A stretch of DNA of 64,000 nucleotides from Micromonospora sp. M71_S20. GTDB taxonomy: Bacteria > Actinomycetota > Actinomycetes > Mycobacteriales > Micromonosporaceae. The stretch spans positions 1,240,001 to 1,304,000 of the forward strand of contig NZ_RCCV01000001.1 of the NCBI RefSeq assembly GCF_003664255.1, given 5' to 3'. The translations under genes were made by a program, and so were the position numbers. This document shows, piece after piece, positions 53,992 through 61,719 of this stretch. The notes under the pieces are model-generated. The model worked only from the letters and a program-made list of their open reading frames with translations. It was not told the DNA's origin and did not search any database. Within the stretch, counting starts at the first letter, position 1. The number at the start of each line of letters is the position of its first letter.

Positions 53992-54079
53992 CGTTCGTTC
54001 CTACCAGGGCGACCGCCGCCCGGCGACCGCACCGGGCGGGACGGGGCGCCGCGCCTCCGGTCGCGCGTGCCCGGCGGCC

Positions 54080-54721
54080 TCAGTGGGGGCGCGGGGCGGC
54101 GCGGCCGGCGGCGGGCTGGGCCGGCACCCGGGGGCGGACCGAGGGCCGCCAGGCGCGGCCGTTGGCGTAGATCACCCGGAATCCGAGGTACGAGGCGAGC
54201 GGCGCCCAGTGCGCGGAGCCCATCCGCAGCTCGGCGGCGTTGTGGCGCTGCCCGTTGGCCAGCACGTCGAGCAGGACGGTTTCGAAGGCGGCCGACTCGA
54301 CCCAGTCCACCTCGCGGGTGTATCCGCAGATCAGGGCCGCTCCGGTGGCGTCGAGGAAGTCCCGCAGCACCGCGTCGGAGGCCCGCAGCACCGAACAGCT
54401 GCCGAAATAGAGCCGTCGGCCCTCGCAGCGGCCCGCCATCAGCTCGGCGACGTCGGCGAGCGCCACCGATTCCCAGTCGGTGAGGCAGAGCCGGCTCGGC
54501 TCGCCGTGCATGGCGAAGAAGCCGACGCGGTGGTCGGCGTACTGCTTGAGCAGCCAGCGGTCGAGGAAGTAGAACAGCTCGTCGCGGGTGGCCGCGTCCT
54601 TGTGGATGAAGCGGATCTTTCCGAGCCGTTCGAGCAGTTCCAGGGTGGGCAGGACGGAGCCGCGCTCGTTGAGGTCGCGGTGCCACTGACCCTCGATGCA
54701 GAAGACGCCACCACGTGCCAT
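54080..54721 (-). CDS. DUF6642-like protein with caspase-type His/Cys pair
   Basis: A 213-residue protein. It starts GGVFCIEGQWHRDLNERGSVLPTLELLERLGKIRFIHKDAATRDELFYFLDRWL, then VGFFAMHGEPSRL (H72-G73) and RRLYFGSCSVLR (C109). Strand-loop spacing, a histidine in a hydrophobic-strand-HG, and about 37 residues later a strand ending in GSCS, fit the caspase/CHAT peptidase fold. The Cys-His dyad is seen; cleavage activity is inferred. The C-terminal 35 residues are low-complexity and the end overlaps nothing. ATG with GGAGGGGG upstream. No partner gene is adjacent. Confidence 0.65.
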   Translation of the reverse strand: MARGGVFCIEGQWHRDLNERGSVLPTLELLERLGKIRFIHKDAATRDELFYFLDRWLLKQYADHRVGFFAMHGEPSRLCLTDWESVALADVAELMAGRCEGRRLYFGSCSVLRASDAVLRDFLDATGAALICGYTREVDWVESAAFETVLLDVLANGQRHNAAELRMGSAHWAPLASYLGFRVIYANGRAWRPSVRPRVPAQPAAGRAAPRPH

Positions 54722-55024
54722 GTCGCCCCCTCCCCCGGTCCCGCCGGCGCTGACGTTACCGGGTCGGACCGGCGGGAGAACATCACCCGGCGTGTGCCGT
54801 ACTGCGCCTTTGCGTGCCGTTCGCGCTCTGCTGTGGCCCGTTGCCGATCAATGGGCGTTTGGCAATTCGCGTAATGCCCAGGCACACCCAGGAACGGCGA
54901 ATCGTGAGGACAATTCTTGTTAATTGCCGCGAACCGCCCGTCGGCCTGCCACTGTGGAAATGCGGGACGGCCAGGCCGATGTCCCGGATGCCACCCCATT
55001 CCCACTCCTATCGGGAGGACTTCT
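54722..55024. other. AT-richer divergent intergenic region
   Basis: About 300 bases between the caspase-like gene and the M15 peptidase gene, with less GC than elsewhere. It contains CAATT-CTTGTT-AATTG (54911-54926) and a GGGAGG ribosome site at its right end. I looked for the conserved segments of a c-di-AMP (ydaO) riboswitch, common before cell-wall hydrolase genes in this group, and could not find them. Confidence 0.5.
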
Positions 55025-55813
55025 GTGCGCGTTAACACCCTGAAACGGGCGGCTGTCGCATTCGCCCTGGCGTTGCCGGCTGCCGCTGTCGCCACGGTGG
55101 TCGCCGCGCCAGCGGCCCATGCCGACGGCTGCTACACGTGGCAGCGCAACCTCTACCAGGGGCGCTCCGGCGACGACGTCCGCCAGTTGCAGATCCGGGT
55201 GGCCGGGTGGGCCGGCAACCGGGACATCGTGGAGAACGACGGCCGCTACGGACCGAAGACCGCCGCCGCCGTCAAGCGCTTCCAGGCCGCGTACGGGCTG
55301 CGCGCCGACGGCGTCGCCGGACCGCAGACGTACGGCAAGCTCTACGCCCTCCAGGACGACGACTGCACGCCGCGGCACTTCAGCTACAGCGAGATGGACG
55401 ACGGCTGCGGTCGCGGCGGCTGGACCGGCGGCCCGCTCTCCGCCGCGCAGACCCGGCAGAACGCGCTGCGCACGATGTGGAAGCTGGAGGCGATGCGGCG
55501 CAGCCTCGGCGACAAGCCGCTGCGCGTCAGCAGCGGCTTCCGCAGCCGCGCCTGCAACGACCAGGTCGGCGGGGCGTCCGACAGCCAGCACCTCTACGGC
55601 AACGCCGCCGACGTGGTGTCGCGCACCAGCTCGCTGTGCCAGATCGCCCGCGACGCCCGCAACCGGGGCTTCAGCGGGATCTACGGTCCCGGCTACCCGG
55701 ACCACGACGACCACGTGCACGTGGACTCGCGGCGGGAGAACAACAGCGACAACACCCCGAACACCACCAGTTGGTCCGCGCCGGACTGCGGGATCGGCGC
55801 CGGCAACGACTGA
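55025..55813 (+). CDS. Secreted M15 peptidase with peptidoglycan-binding domain
   Basis: A 262-residue exported zinc peptidase. Signal peptide about 1-34 (cleavage AHA-D). A peptidoglycan-binding domain (about 44-110) reads GRSGDDVRQLQIRVAGWAGN and YGPKTAAAVKRFQAAYGLRADGVAGPQTYGKL. The M15 domain has LRVSSGFRSRACNDQVGGASDSQHLYGNAADV (zinc H and D) and YPDHDDHVHVD (zinc H). Overall it resembles the Streptomyces albus G zinc D-Ala-D-Ala carboxypeptidase. Six to eight cysteines probably form disulfides. GTG with GGGAGG six bases upstream. Followed by a strong hairpin. Confidence 0.93.
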   Translation: MRVNTLKRAAVAFALALPAAAVATVVAAPAAHADGCYTWQRNLYQGRSGDDVRQLQIRVAGWAGNRDIVENDGRYGPKTAAAVKRFQAAYGLRADGVAGPQTYGKLYALQDDDCTPRHFSYSEMDDGCGRGGWTGGPLSAAQTRQNALRTMWKLEAMRRSLGDKPLRVSSGFRSRACNDQVGGASDSQHLYGNAADVVSRTSSLCQIARDARNRGFSGIYGPGYPDHDDHVHVDSRRENNSDNTPNTTSWSAPDCGIGAGND

Positions 55814-55824
55814 GCCGGCCGGAC

Positions 55825-55878
55825 GACGACGCCGGCCCGGGCGCGGGTGGGAACCCCGCGCACCGGGCCGGCGTCGTC
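55825..55878. terminator. Long hairpin after the M15 peptidase gene
   Basis: A 16-bp perfect outer stem (55825-55840 with 55863-55878) continues with a 7-bp inner stem, giving about 23 bp with a one-base bulge. It lies 11 bases after the stop codon, between convergent genes. Confidence 0.85.
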
Positions 55879-55952
55879 TCCCCCGGTCGCGTCGGCGGGC
55901 GTACCTCCGCTCGGCGTGCCCGGGGCCGGCGGTCGTGCCGGCGTACCCCCGC

Positions 55953-56396
55953 TCAGCTCGCCCGGGGCCAGCGCGGCGCGGTGGCGGGGGGAGCCACCGG
56001 CCGGCCGGGGCCGGCGGGACGGGCGCCGGGCGCGACCGCGCGCGGGCCGCCCGGGTGCCCGGCGGTGGTACGTGGTGCGCGGGTGGTCGGCGCGGGGCCG
56101 GTCACCGTGAACGGGAACGGCACGTGCACGAAGGGATTGCCGTGCCGCACCAGGGCGTCGATCTGCCGCTCGTTGAGCCCGTGCCGCTCCAGCACCCGCC
56201 GACCCCAGCGGTGCAGCCGGCACGGGTACGTCGCGCCGTCGTTGCGGCACAGCGGGCCGGCCGGCCACTCCTCGGCGGCGTGCACCACCACCGCCCGGAC
56301 CGCGAGCCGGACGTCCTCGGGGGTCAGCGGCGCCGGCACCGGCACCTCGCCCAGGATCTGGTCGATGGGATCCGTCGACTGCTCACCAACCCGCAC
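55953..56396 (-). CDS. Small CRND-motif protein, paralogue B
   Basis: A 147-residue protein with the same core as paralogue A: LTPEDVRLAVRAVVVHAAEEW, CRNDGATYPCRLHRWGRRVL, GLNERQIDALVRHGNPF. The last 50 residues are a Pro/Ala/Arg-rich low-complexity tail. The GTG has GGGAGG six bases upstream. It is convergent to the M15 peptidase gene, while paralogue A is convergent to dacB. I know no characterised family with this motif. Confidence 0.75.
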   Translation of the reverse strand: MRVGEQSTDPIDQILGEVPVPAPLTPEDVRLAVRAVVVHAAEEWPAGPLCRNDGATYPCRLHRWGRRVLERHGLNERQIDALVRHGNPFVHVPFPFTVTGPAPTTRAPRTTAGHPGGPRAVAPGARPAGPGRPVAPPATAPRWPRAS

Positions 56397-56495
56397 GGCA
56401 GGCCTCCCGCGGCTCCGGCAGCGGCACGGCTGACCCGCCGCACCGCATCCTCGGCGACTGGTACGGCCCCCGGCCCCGAAAGGTTCAATCCCGCC

Positions 56496-57191
56496 TCAGA
56501 CGAGGCCGGCGTCGTGCACCAGCAGGGCGACCTGGACCCGGTTGTTCAGGCCGAGCTTCACCAGCAGCCGTGACACGTACGCCTTGACGGTCGCGACGCT
56601 CATGAACAGCTCGGCGGCGATCTCCGCGTTCGTCCGGCCGCGCCCGAGCGCGACCGCGACCTCGTGCTCCCGCTCGCTGAGCCCGGCGAGCTGCCGCAGC
56701 GCCCGCTCCCGGCGCGGGTCGGGGCCACCCGCCGCGCCCGGCGCGGTCACGTGGTCGATCAGCCGGCGGGTCACCGCCGGGGAGAGCGTCGCCTCGCCCG
56801 CCGCCACCCGGTGCACCGCCCGCACGATCTCGGCCGGCGGGGTGTCCTTGAGCAGGAAGCCGCCGGCCCCGGCCCGCAGCGCCCGGAGCACCTGCTCGTC
56901 GGCGTCGAAGGTGGTCAGCACCAGCACCTCCGGCGGGTCGGGCGACGCGCGCAGCGCCTCGGTGGCCGCGAGACCGTCGAGCCGGGGCATGCGGATGTCC
57001 ATCAGCACCACGTCCGGCGCGCAGGCGGCCACGGCGGCGGGCACCTCGCTGCCGTCGGCGGCCTCCCCGACCACGAGCAGGTCCGGCACCCCGCCGAGGA
57101 TCATCGACAGGCCGGCCCGGACCAGCGCGTCGTCGTCGACGATCAGCACCCGCACCGGCCGGTCGGGGTCGGGCCCCGGCCCGCCGGTCAC
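56496..57191 (-). CDS. NarL/FixJ-family response regulator
   Basis: A 231-residue regulator. Receiver: VRVLIVDDDALVRAGLSMIL, phospho-acceptor D65 in VVLMDIRMPRLDG, Lys in GGFLLKDTPPAEI. C-terminal LuxR-type helix-turn-helix (about 165-225): LAGLSEREHEVAVALGRGRTNAEIAAELFMSVATVKAYVSRLLVKLGLNNRVQVALL. Its GTG overlaps the kinase stop (GTGA). It probably controls the divergent ABC exporter, a common arrangement in actinobacteria. Confidence 0.95.
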   Translation of the reverse strand: MTGGPGPDPDRPVRVLIVDDDALVRAGLSMILGGVPDLLVVGEAADGSEVPAAVAACAPDVVLMDIRMPRLDGLAATEALRASPDPPEVLVLTTFDADEQVLRALRAGAGGFLLKDTPPAEIVRAVHRVAAGEATLSPAVTRRLIDHVTAPGAAGGPDPRRERALRQLAGLSEREHEVAVALGRGRTNAEIAAELFMSVATVKAYVSRLLVKLGLNNRVQVALLVHDAGLV

Positions 57192-58441
57192 GCCGGCCAC
57201 GGCAGCCAGGCGGCCAGCCGGAAGTCGCCCGCGTCGTCCCGCCCGTACTCCAGCCGGCCGCCGGCCAGGCTGACCCGCTCCGCGATGCCGACCAGCCCGG
57301 TGCCGGCCCCGGGGATCTCCGGGCCGGCGATGCCGCCGACCGGCCACCGGTTGCGGATCTCCACGGTCAGCCCGTCGCCGGGGGCACCGGCCACGTCGAC
57401 GGTGACCGCCGCGCCGGCCGCGTGCTTGCGGGCGTTGGTGAGCCCCTCCTGCACGATCCGGTAGACGCTGCGCCCCACCGCCGCGGGCACCCGTTCCGCC
57501 GAGGTGACCACCTCGCGGACGCCGATCCGCGCCCCGGCCGACCGGGACTCCTCGACGAGCGCGGGCAGGTCGCCCAGGGTGGGCTGCGGGCGCTCGGGAT
57601 CCGCCTCGGCGGTGGTCTCCGCGCGGAGCACCCCGATCACCTCGCGCAGATCCTGCAACGCGGCGTGGGCGCTGCCCCGGATCACCCCGGCCGCCCGCGC
57701 CACCTCCTCCGGCGGCGCGTCCGGCCGGAACTCCAGGGCGCCGGCGTGCAGGCTGAGCAGCGAGATCCGGTGTGCCAGCACGTCGTGCATCTCGCGGGCG
57801 ATCCGGGTGCGCTCCAGGTGCCGGGCCCGCGCCACCCGCAACTGCTGCTCCGCCTCGGCCCGCTCGGCGCGCTCGCGCAGCGACACGACGAGCTGCCGCC
57901 GGGCCCGGACGAACATGCCCCACGCCAGCACGGAGAGGCTGAGCACCACCCCCCAGGCGGTCGTGACCCAGTACGGCATGTGGGGATCCGGGCGCAGGTA
58001 GCTGAAGGCGAAGTTGGTGACCAGGCCGGCGGCGGTCACCGCCAGCGCGACGGCCGTGCGGCGGTGCACCACGACGGTGAAGTAGATGATCAGCAGCGGG
58101 ACCGCCGCCGCCATCGAGAACAGGGTGAGCGGCGTGGTCGCGACGGCGAGCCCCAGCGGCCACCGGCGCCGCACCCAGAGCAGCGCGCAGCAGACGAGCC
58201 CGAGCAGGGCGTCGACCGGGACCATCCAGCGCTGCGGGAGCGGGGTGGCGAACTCGGGGTCGGGCGCGGCCGCGTCTGCCGTGGCGAGCAGGACCCAGCC
58301 GAGGGAGAGCAGGAAGCAGAGGCCGTCCACCACCCAGTCGCGGGTGGTGCGGCGGGGTGCCCGCCCCGCCCGGGCCGCCGGGTCGACGCTCAGCGCCCCC
58401 GGCAGCAGCCAGGGATGCTCCGGGACGGCGGCACTGGTCAC
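57188..58441 (-). CDS. NarL-type sensor histidine kinase (HisKA_3)
   Basis: A 417-residue kinase with about five membrane helices (DGLCFLLSLGWVLLATADA, WMVPVDALLGLVCCALLWV, PLTLFSMAAAVPLLIIYFTVV, VALAVTAAGLVTNFAFSYL, TAWGVVLSLSVLAWGMFV), no large outer loop, a coiled segment, and the HisKA_3 box with H219 in RTRIAREMHDVLAHRISLLSLHAGAL. The ATPase domain contains VYRIVQEGLTNARKHA and GTGLVGIAERVSLAGGRLE. I chose the GTG seven bases after TAGCAT. Pairs with the response regulator. Confidence 0.93.
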   Translation of the reverse strand: MTSAAVPEHPWLLPGALSVDPAARAGRAPRRTTRDWVVDGLCFLLSLGWVLLATADAAAPDPEFATPLPQRWMVPVDALLGLVCCALLWVRRRWPLGLAVATTPLTLFSMAAAVPLLIIYFTVVVHRRTAVALAVTAAGLVTNFAFSYLRPDPHMPYWVTTAWGVVLSLSVLAWGMFVRARRQLVVSLRERAERAEAEQQLRVARARHLERTRIAREMHDVLAHRISLLSLHAGALEFRPDAPPEEVARAAGVIRGSAHAALQDLREVIGVLRAETTAEADPERPQPTLGDLPALVEESRSAGARIGVREVVTSAERVPAAVGRSVYRIVQEGLTNARKHAAGAAVTVDVAGAPGDGLTVEIRNRWPVGGIAGPEIPGAGTGLVGIAERVSLAGGRLEYGRDDAGDFRLAAWLPWPA

Positions 58442-58448
58442 GCGACCC

Positions 58449-58454
58449 ATGCTA
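58449..58454 (-). promoter_or_regulatory. -10 element of leaderless sensor-kinase gene
   Basis: On the minus strand, TAGCAT, seven bases (GGGTCGC), then the GTG at 58441. The spacing supports this start over upstream in-frame codons. Confidence 0.5.
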
Positions 58455-58575
58455 GGCAGCCGCCCGGCGGGCCGACCAGCTACCAAAGTCGAGACCCTGG
58501 CGTCGACCAAGGTAGCCGCCGGACGAGACCGTCGGCCGCAGCGGGTGACCGGGTGGCTCCGGCAGCGTGACCGGC

Positions 58576-59472
58576 ATGATCAGCGTGGAACACCTCACCA
58601 AACGGTACGGGCGGCACACCGCCGTCGACGACGTGTCGTTCCGCTGCGAGCCGGGCACCGTCACCGGCTTCCTGGGGCCGAACGGCGCCGGCAAGTCCAC
58701 CACCATGCGAATGATCTGCGGGCTCACGCCGCCCAGCGGCGGCGGTGCGACGGTCGGCGGCCGGCCGTACCGGGAACTGCCCAACCCCGGGCGGGAGGTG
58801 GGCGTGCTGCTGGACGCCTCGGCCCAGCACGCCGGACGCACCGGGCGGGAGGCGCTCACCGTGGCCGCGGCGACCATGGGCGTGGACCGCCGGCAGGTCG
58901 CCACCAAGCTCGACCTGGTCGGGCTGAACGAGGTTGCGGCGAAGCGCCGCCTCCGGGCGTACTCGCTGGGGATGCGGCAGCGGCTCGGCCTGGCGCACGC
59001 CCTGCTGGGCGACCCCCGGGTGCTGATCCTCGACGAGCCGGCCAACGGCCTGGACCCGGAGGGGATCTTCTGGATGCGCGGCCTGCTGCGCGACTTCGCC
59101 GACCGGGGCGGCACCGTGCTGCTCTCCTCCCACCTGCTGCGCGAGGTGGAGGCGGTCGCGGACCGGCTGGTGGTCATCGGGGGCGGCCGGATCGTGGCCC
59201 AGGGCGACAAGACCGAGTTGCTGGCCGGCGGCGGGACGCTGGTGCGGGCCCGGGACGCCGGCGCGCTGCGCGGCGCGCTGGAGCGGGCCGGGCTGGCCGT
59301 CACCGAGGGCACCGAGGGGCTGCTGGTCCACGCCGACGCCGAGGCGGTCGGGCAGGCCGCCGCCGACGCCGGCGTCGCCCTCACCGAACTGCGGTCGGCC
59401 GGCAGCGGCGGCCTGGAACAGCTCTTCCTCACCCTGACCGCCGGCGCGTCGACCCAGGAGGCCGTCCGATGA
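58576..59472 (+). CDS. ABC transporter ATP-binding protein
   Basis: A 298-residue ATPase. Walker A GPNGAGKSTTM, signature YSLGMRQRLGLA, Walker B RVLILDEPANGLDPEGI, H-loop LLSSHLLREVEAVA. The type is that of drug or antimicrobial-peptide exporters with a separate six-helix permease. A GTG three codons upstream is an alternative start. The permease gene overlaps its stop (ATGA), and the divergent NarL-type two-component system likely regulates it. Confidence 0.93.
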   Translation: MISVEHLTKRYGRHTAVDDVSFRCEPGTVTGFLGPNGAGKSTTMRMICGLTPPSGGGATVGGRPYRELPNPGREVGVLLDASAQHAGRTGREALTVAAATMGVDRRQVATKLDLVGLNEVAAKRRLRAYSLGMRQRLGLAHALLGDPRVLILDEPANGLDPEGIFWMRGLLRDFADRGGTVLLSSHLLREVEAVADRLVVIGGGRIVAQGDKTELLAGGGTLVRARDAGALRGALERAGLAVTEGTEGLLVHADAEAVGQAAADAGVALTELRSAGSGGLEQLFLTLTAGASTQEAVR

Positions 59473-60266
59473 CCACCGCCACCACCGCCAGCCCGCCCAC
59501 CGCCGCCGCACCTGCGCGCCATTCCGACGTACGCCGGCCGTCGCTGCTCCGGCTCACCGGCGTGGAGCTGCGCAAGCTCGTCGACACCCGGGCCGGGCTC
59601 TGGCTGCTGATCACCATCGGGCTGCTCGCCGCCGCCCTCGTGGTGGTCCAGTTGATCTGGACGGACGACGCCGCGCAGACCTTCGCCAACTTCTTCCTCT
59701 CCTCGCTGCTGCCGATCGGGCTGCTGCTGCCCGTGCTGGGCATCCTGTCGATCACCGGGGAGTGGTCGCAGCGCACGGCGCTCACCACGTTCGCCCTGGT
59801 GCCCCGGCGGGGCCGGGTGATCGTCGCGAAGCTGGCCGCGATGGTGCTGGCGGCCCTGGCGTCGGTGCTGGTGAGCCTCGGCGTGGCCGCCGCCGGCACG
59901 CTGGTCGCCGGGGCCACCGGCGGCGCCGGCACCTGGCGCATGGAGTGGGCCCTGGTGCTGCACGCCGTGGTGCTCCAGGTGGCCAACGTGCTGATGGGGG
60001 CCGGCTTCGGCCTGCTGCTGCTCAACACCCCGGTGGCGATCGTCGGCTTCCTGCTGCTGCCGACCCTCTGGTCGATCCTCGGCGAGATGATCCGGCCGCT
60101 GCGCGGCCCGGCGGGCTGGCTCGACACGGGCCGGACCATGGAGCCGCTGCTCACGCCGGACGTGACCGCCGGGCAGTGGGGACGCTTCGCCGTGTCGCTG
60201 CTGGTCTGGCTGGCCGTGCCGCTGGTCGCGGGGCTGGTCCGCACGCTGCGGCGCGAGGTGTCCTGA
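59469..60266 (+). CDS. ABC transporter permease (ABC-2 type)
   Basis: A 265-residue membrane subunit with six helices after a cytoplasmic N-terminus (RLTGVELRKLVDTRAGLWLLITIGLL). GEWSQRTALTTFALVPRRGRVIVAKLAAM is the typical loop of this permease type. Together with the preceding ATPase it forms an exporter; the cargo is unknown. The ATG overlaps the ATPase stop. Confidence 0.92.
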   Translation: MTTATTASPPTAAAPARHSDVRRPSLLRLTGVELRKLVDTRAGLWLLITIGLLAAALVVVQLIWTDDAAQTFANFFLSSLLPIGLLLPVLGILSITGEWSQRTALTTFALVPRRGRVIVAKLAAMVLAALASVLVSLGVAAAGTLVAGATGGAGTWRMEWALVLHAVVLQVANVLMGAGFGLLLLNTPVAIVGFLLLPTLWSILGEMIRPLRGPAGWLDTGRTMEPLLTPDVTAGQWGRFAVSLLVWLAVPLVAGLVRTLRREVS

Positions 60267-60268
60267 CG

Positions 60269-61012
60269 GTGGACGGCTACGGCGCCCCCACCGTCGTCGA
60301 CGGCGGCGCGGCGGAACTGGCGGTCCTCTGGGGCGGCATCCCGGCGCTCGGCGCGGGCGCCGGGTGGCTGCTCGTCGCGGGCGCGGAGTGGGTCGCCGGG
60401 CTGCCCTGGGCCCCCGCGCGGGACCTGTTCGAGCTGGTGGCCCGGCTGCCGGACCCGCAGGCCGGCATCGGCGGGCTGGCTCTCGGCACGCTGGGCGGCC
60501 TGCTGGTCGCCGCCGTCGGCACCGCCGAGCGGCTCGCCGTCACCGTCGACACCGCACGGGTCCGGCTGCGCCGCGACCGCACGGACCGGCAGGTCGACCG
60601 GCGACCGGTGCGCGCCGTCTTCGTCGACGGCAAGGACCTGGTGCTGCTCGGCGCGGACGACGAGGAGCTGGTCCGGGAGCGGTCGGACCTGGCCGTCGAC
60701 CGGCTGCGCGACGCCTTCCGCGCGCACGGCTGGCCGTGGACCGACGGCGACCCGCACCGGGACGCGTACCGGCGTTGGGTGCCGGGCCTGCCCGGGCTGC
60801 CGACCGGCGCGGACGCGCTGCTGCGGGCCCGGCAGCGGGCCCTCGACGCCGACCGGGGCGGCGAGGCCCGGGAGCTGCGCGGCGAGCTCGGCCGCACCGG
60901 GGTGGTGGTCCGCGACGACGGCCGGCGGCAGTACTGGCGGCTGACCCGGGCCGCCCCGCACCCCCGGCCGCAGGACGCGACTTCGGCTGAGCCGGAGGTC
61001 GAGGGCCGGTAG
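60269..61012 (+). CDS. YqeB-like membrane protein
   Basis: A 247-residue protein with two N-terminal membrane helices (AVLWGGIPALGAGAGWLLVAG and GIGGLALGTLGGLLVAAVGTA), then a cytoplasmic PH-like region (AVTVDTARVRLRRDRTDRQVDRRPVRAVFVDGKDLVLLGADDEELVRE) and a helical C-terminus, the plan of actinobacterial YqeB proteins. Function unknown. The GTG starts two bases after the permease stop, so it is co-translated with the exporter. Confidence 0.78.
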   Translation: MDGYGAPTVVDGGAAELAVLWGGIPALGAGAGWLLVAGAEWVAGLPWAPARDLFELVARLPDPQAGIGGLALGTLGGLLVAAVGTAERLAVTVDTARVRLRRDRTDRQVDRRPVRAVFVDGKDLVLLGADDEELVRERSDLAVDRLRDAFRAHGWPWTDGDPHRDAYRRWVPGLPGLPTGADALLRARQRALDADRGGEARELRGELGRTGVVVRDDGRRQYWRLTRAAPHPRPQDATSAEPEVEGR

Positions 61013-61051
61013 CGTTGCTCCCGACGGGGCCCGGGGCACGGGGAGCGCGCG

Positions 61052-61594
61052 ATGACCGAGCAGCAGCCGTACCGGGTGGTGGCCCGGCACCCCGGCTTCG
61101 AGCTGCGCCGCTACCCGGCCCACCTGGTCGCCGAGGTGCGGGCGGAGGGCGCGTTCGAGCAGGCCGCCCGGGACGCCTTCGCGCCGCTCGGCGCGTACCT
61201 GCGCGGCGCCAACCGCACCCGGCGGGCGACCGCCCGGGGGACGGGCCCGGAGCCGGTCGCCCTGACGGTCCCGTTCGTGCAGGAGGAGGGGGACCGACCG
61301 GGCCACTGGCTGGTGTGGCTCGTGATGCCGGCGGGCCTCACCCCCGACACGCTGCCCGAGCCGACGGACCCCCGGGTGCGCACCCGGATGGTGCCGGAAC
61401 AGCTCGCCGCCGCGACGCGCTTCGCGGGCCGCTGGACGGCCCGCGCGTTCGACCGGCGGGCGACGGCGCTGGGCCGCGCGGTCACCGCGGCCGGGCTGCG
61501 CCCCACCGGCGCGGTCCGGTACGCGCGCTTCGATCCGCCGTGGAAGCCGTGGTTCCTGCGCCACAACGAGGTCGTGCTGCCGATCGCCGAGTGA
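61052..61594 (+). CDS. SOUL family haem-binding-like protein
   Basis: A 180-residue single SOUL domain: YRVVARHPGFELRRYPAHLVAEV, FAPLGAYLRGANRTRR, VALTVPFVQEE, a central VWLVMPAG and the C-terminal ARFDPPWKPWFLRHNEVVLPI. SOUL proteins bind haem or other hydrophobic ligands; the role in bacteria is unclear. ATG preceded by GGGGAG. Confidence 0.9.
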   Translation: MTEQQPYRVVARHPGFELRRYPAHLVAEVRAEGAFEQAARDAFAPLGAYLRGANRTRRATARGTGPEPVALTVPFVQEEGDRPGHWLVWLVMPAGLTPDTLPEPTDPRVRTRMVPEQLAAATRFAGRWTARAFDRRATALGRAVTAAGLRPTGAVRYARFDPPWKPWFLRHNEVVLPIAE

Positions 61595-61719
61595 GCCCGC
61601 TGCCGCATCCCGGCCCCGGTGTCCTCGTTGGAGATTTACCGGCGTCGTTCGCGGGTACCCGCACGGGCATCGCAGCCGGCGGGTCGGGCACGTCGGGCGG
61701 GTCGGGAAGGGGGACGGCG

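Noticed and set aside
54722..55024. c-di-AMP (ydaO) riboswitch before the M15 peptidase
   Set aside because: Such riboswitches occur before wall-hydrolase genes in actinobacteria, but I could not find the conserved core segments.
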